Source: Gracilariopsis chorda
Taxonomy: Eukaryota > Rhodophyta > Florideophyceae > Gracilariales > Gracilariaceae
Direction of reading: 5' to 3'
NCBI GenBank assembly: GCA_003194525.1
Contig: NBIV01000108.1
Span: 148,555 to 212,554, forward strand
DNA: 64,000 bases
A program made the position numbers and the translations under genes. Every line of letters begins with the position of its first letter. Positions within the stretch are counted from its first letter, which is position 1. The notes under the pieces were generated by a model. The model did no database searches, was not told the origin of the DNA, and saw only the letters and a list, made by a program, of their open reading frames with translations. Positions 61,243 through 64,000 of this stretch are shown here, in pieces.

Positions 61243-63417
61243 CTACGCGTTTTCCTGTTCGGTCTTTCCGTGACGGTCCACTGGAGCTTCCACGGGGGTC
61301 ACCTGAGGGACAGTATCCGTATCGGAAATATCGACAGCGTTGACCTGAGAGGCTGGAGCCTCCCGCGGCGTGGCGTATCGACTAGACCCTGAGGACTGAT
61401 TCCGCTGGTACTGACGAGGGTAATTTCCCTCCGCCCTCCTGGCCTGGAAGTTCTCATCCCTTAGGGCCAACAGGTTCTTGCGAACGTCCTCCGGCATGAA
61501 CTTCATGCAATCACACGGCCTGGCCGTGGAAAGGCAGAGGTAGCAAGGGGGCCCGCGGGTGAATACGTCCTTCCTAGGTTGGACGAAAGTATACCGCGGC
61601 GTCGTTTGTCCAGATGGAGTAGTAGTAGTTCCAGTGGCCGATATGGATGGAGCACCAGACGGAGCGGAAGAAAAAGAGACCGCAAGGATATCTCCTTCTT
61701 CCGAACGGATGTTACCAGTGGACTCGCTTTCAGAAGAGTTGACCATATGGACTTTGGAACTCTTCCTTAAGGGTGATGCTCGGCCTCTGGTATCCAAGTC
61801 AGCCGCTCGGCGGGATGTCCTATAGGTCTTGCCGTATCCTTCGGCATATGTGACCAGCTGTCGGAACGAGAGGCGTTGGTTGTCCGAGTGGTGATTACGC
61901 ACGTGAGTCCTAATGGCCGGCAGCAATCCAGCGATGAAGTGCTGCTTGAGTCGCCCTTCGGAAAACACATTCCCACAGCGGTACGCCTTCTTCCACAGTT
62001 GGTCAGCAAAGTCCGTTTCGGTTACGTTAGTGCTTTGCCTAAAGGAAATCACGTCCTGATGGGCATCCATGATTACGTCATCAGTGGCGTACGTCTCCAA
62101 AAGGTAATGGACGACCTCTGGGTAGGACCTAAGGAGCTCCCTATCGGTCGCATCCATTGGGTCACTGGAACCGGAGATCTTCGAAACCACATGGTCACGC
62201 GCTTGTCCACTGAGAAAAAACTGAAACAGATACAGAGCGGCTCCCTCGTGGACGCCGTTCTGGTCGCAGGCCGTACGGAATTGAGACAGAAACCTAAGGA
62301 CAGCAATCGGGTCAGCGCCCGAGAATTTGTCCGTGACGGTAAGCTGCATCCGTTTGGCCCACTTGGTGACTCGTCGAGCCACCGAACCGGAATACCTTGA
62401 GGACCTGTTGTCCAGTCGGTAAGTCCGATAGTCCAACACTTTCTTAAAAAATTCGTTGGTGGTTGCCAGCGGCCTGAGGCGTCGAACAGCCGCCTCATCC
62501 GCGTCCGTATCGGTCGAAACTGACGAGTCCGAACTGGACCCGTCATCGCTCTCGTCCGAATGGTCTCTCCTCTTCCTCGACTTCTTGTTCCTTCTAGGTC
62601 TTCTATTCTTCCTTCGGTCAGCACTTCGCTCGTCCAATGGAGCGATCTCGACATCGCCAAATCCGATGGGTCTGCGGGCCTGCTGGGAGCCCTGGTACCT
62701 CATGGGTCGTGCAGTCATTAGGCCTTCTTGCCGGGGAGGCTCTCTTCCACTCCCTGGGTGCACTTCCATTTGGTCGTCCTGTTGGTTTACCCGGCGAGGG
62801 GCTGGTAAAGCAGCCACTCCCGGGGGTTCGGAGTGTGGTTGCCACACGGAGGCCGAAGGAATACTTTGAATATTGGCCGCGAGGGCCGGGGTGCCTACCT
62901 GGCGTGTGACCTCCGTCCGTATGGTCGAGGCCATGGCTTCCACGAAGGTCGTGGATTCCAGGACCTGAGGAACGAGGCGAGTAATCCGTTGGTCAATCAT
63001 TCCGTCAAGGACCTCTGGAACACGCGTATCCAAAAGGGACTGGACGTGCTCCTCACAGAGCCGTTTCAGCTGCGGCCAAAGGACATCTGCGAGACCCCTG
63101 GAGAGGTCTTCCCTCACATCTGGAGAAGCTTCCTGTAGGTCTTGCGTCGGCGTGGCCGGCTGGGAATTGATCCTGTTAAGGCGTGAGCGGAGACGAGCGG
63201 CCAAATTGGACTCTCTCGCAATCCGTTCAGGATTATCCACGGGGGTCAATGGACGCCCTAAAGGTTGACTGCGCGTACTCCGTCGGTCACTGCTCGCATC
63301 GGCCGCGAGGCCAATGGTTTCAGGAACCGTCGACAGTCCACTGGGGCCAGCCTGTGGCGTCCTCTGGTCATCTGGTCGGTTGTTATTTTCGGTATCCATG
63401 GGGCGGTTGCTTGTCAT
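61243..63417 (-). CDS. Gypsy gag polyprotein
   Basis: 724 residues. The N-terminal 300 are disordered, Gln/Arg/Asp-rich, with a Lys/Arg-rich patch. The capsid-like part (about 335-530) has KFSGADPIAVLRFLSQF, ALYLFQFFLSGQARD, FADQLWKKAYRCG and HFIAGLLPAIR, matching Ty3/gypsy gag (retrotrans_gag). Near 620 a Cys cluster (CYLCLSTARPCDC) stands where a zinc knuckle is expected but lacks its CCHC spacing. The ATG at 63417 is 106 bp inside from the LTR. Confidence 0.92.
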   Translation of the reverse strand: MTSNRPMDTENNNRPDDQRTPQAGPSGLSTVPETIGLAADASSDRRSTRSQPLGRPLTPVDNPERIARESNLAARLRSRLNRINSQPATPTQDLQEASPDVREDLSRGLADVLWPQLKRLCEEHVQSLLDTRVPEVLDGMIDQRITRLVPQVLESTTFVEAMASTIRTEVTRQVGTPALAANIQSIPSASVWQPHSEPPGVAALPAPRRVNQQDDQMEVHPGSGREPPRQEGLMTARPMRYQGSQQARRPIGFGDVEIAPLDERSADRRKNRRPRRNKKSRKRRDHSDESDDGSSSDSSVSTDTDADEAAVRRLRPLATTNEFFKKVLDYRTYRLDNRSSRYSGSVARRVTKWAKRMQLTVTDKFSGADPIAVLRFLSQFRTACDQNGVHEGAALYLFQFFLSGQARDHVVSKISGSSDPMDATDRELLRSYPEVVHYLLETYATDDVIMDAHQDVISFRQSTNVTETDFADQLWKKAYRCGNVFSEGRLKQHFIAGLLPAIRTHVRNHHSDNQRLSFRQLVTYAEGYGKTYRTSRRAADLDTRGRASPLRKSSKVHMVNSSESESTGNIRSEEGDILAVSFSSAPSGAPSISATGTTTTPSGQTTPRYTFVQPRKDVFTRGPPCYLCLSTARPCDCMKFMPEDVRKNLLALRDENFQARRAEGNYPRQYQRNQSSGSSRYATPREAPASQVNAVDISDTDTVPQVTPVEAPVDRHGKTEQENA

Positions 63418-63507
63418 TACCAGTCCGTCGGTCCAAAGTCCAAAGGTAGAATCCCGTAAATTCTTCTTTCCTAAAGGTCTGTATCGAAACGTCCAAAGGG
63501 GATTCTA

Positions 63508-63520
63508 GGTCGGGAGACCA
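63508..63520 (-). promoter_or_regulatory. Gypsy primer-binding site
   Basis: On the minus strand TGGTCTCCCGACC begins two bases after the 5' LTR. A TGG start at this spacing is typical of a site that pairs with a tRNA 3' end (…CCA). Which tRNA cannot be named by eye. Confidence 0.7.
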
Positions 63521-63522
63521 AA

Positions 63523-64000
63523 TGTAGGATAGTGAGCCAAGTGGGCAAGCTCCTAATGGTCTCGTGGTAGCGTGGCAGAGCTGGGAGGTCCTAAGGTTAA
63601 TGAAGCGGCGGCGACACCTCTGGTAATGTTGGCGCAATGGGGTGGCGCTGACTACGCAGTCCTGCAGGTCGGAATTGCGGTAGCGATACCTTGAAGGCCA
63701 AAGGGAATTGTGAGTACCGAGTACGGGGGTGCTCAAGACTCACAAGGGTGTCTGAGTTTACTGTCCCTAGGGGAGGCGCAGCTCGAGGTGCCTAAGTATC
63801 GGCACCGAGGCGCCTCGACCCTGTGGCACTGTAAAGTGCCCTGCTCTACAGTAGCTATATCTAGTCCTATGGTTACTAATTCAATAAAACTAAATAAATT
63901 ATATAAAATACAGATAGCCATCCTTGGGCCAGATACACAACTTGTATCGTCCACATGGGTCTCCAGAGTTGCGGAATCCACTGGACTTCACTATCTCACA
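63523..64000 (-). repeat. Gypsy 5' LTR, reaching the window edge
   Basis: Matches 54977-55454 along its whole length with three substitutions. It carries the minus-strand TATA-like block used for element transcription (about 63896-63912). Confidence 0.93.

Larger units (their letters stand above)
54977..64000 (-). mobile_element. Ty3/gypsy chromovirus-type LTR retrotransposon
   Basis: The element is on the minus strand. LTRs at 54977-55454 and 63523-64000 have TGT...ACA ends and differ at only 3 of 478 positions by my count, so the insertion is recent. Gag (63417-61243) and pol (61141-57092) follow the order PR-RT-RH-IN. A chromodomain lies in a shifted frame at the end of pol. About 1.4 kb between it and the 3' LTR carries an ORF on the opposite strand. 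The window ends where the 5' LTR would end, so its outer target duplication is not visible. Confidence 0.96.

Noticed and set aside
1-64000. CRISPR arrays, rRNA genes and bacterial operons
   Set aside because: No regularly spaced repeats, no rRNA-like blocks, and gene structure is eukaryotic.

Overview
This window is nuclear DNA from an intron-poor photosynthetic eukaryote. Almost every gene is a single long ORF; only one small spliceosomal intron (61 bp) is clear. Genes for vesicle traffic (p24, alpha-SNAP), the nuclear pore (Nup62), pre-mRNA splicing (PRP18) and topoisomerase III alpha sit beside plastid-type naphthoquinone genes (MenB, and a MenF-MenD fusion) and a plastid-type ABC ATPase. 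The best guess is a unicellular red alga of the Porphyridium kind. That is inference from gene content and intron scarcity, not proof.

Layout. 1-1.7 kb: no gene. 1.7-4.6 kb: a p24 cargo receptor, a mitochondrial IF-3 and a coiled-coil protein ending in a lone acyl-CoA-synthetase C-terminal domain. 5.0-11.8 kb: menB diverging from a menF-menD fusion gene, so three activities of phylloquinone/menaquinone synthesis lie together. 11.8-14.9 kb: gene-poor, with a dispersed repeat. 14.9-25.1 kb: membrane subtilase, TOP3 alpha, alpha-SNAP, Nup62. 25.9-32.1 kb: two tandem PH-AGC (AKT-like) kinases, the second frameshifted in a T9 run, separated by 2.7 kb without genes. 32.1-35.4 kb: gene desert. 35.4-37.4 kb: a Cys-rich protein of a plant-like family and an orphan ORF. 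37.66-43.60 kb: a complete but broken Ty1/copia element with target duplication GTTCG. 44.0-49.3 kb: a thioredoxin-like 2Fe-2S protein, decayed coding fragments, PRP18 and a plastid ABC ATPase. 49.3-54.8 kb: two orphan proteins and a truncated kinase. 54.98-64.0 kb: a young, minus-strand Ty3/gypsy chromovirus-type element whose 5' LTR appears to end exactly at the window edge.

How the genes relate. MenF (isochorismate synthase), MenD (SEPHCHD synthase) and MenB (DHNA-CoA synthase) catalyse steps 1, 2 and a later ring-closing step of naphthoquinone synthesis. A lone AMP-binding C-terminal domain of the fold used by MenE lies beside menB. MenB ends in ARL, a plausible peroxisomal signal. The most unusual items are this men cluster with a two-module fusion, the antisense ORF with its own TATA box and AATAAA inside the gypsy element, the copia element whose gag starts inside its LTR with a half-tRNA(iMet)-type primer site, and a 23-bp-stem near-perfect palindrome upstream of TOP3.
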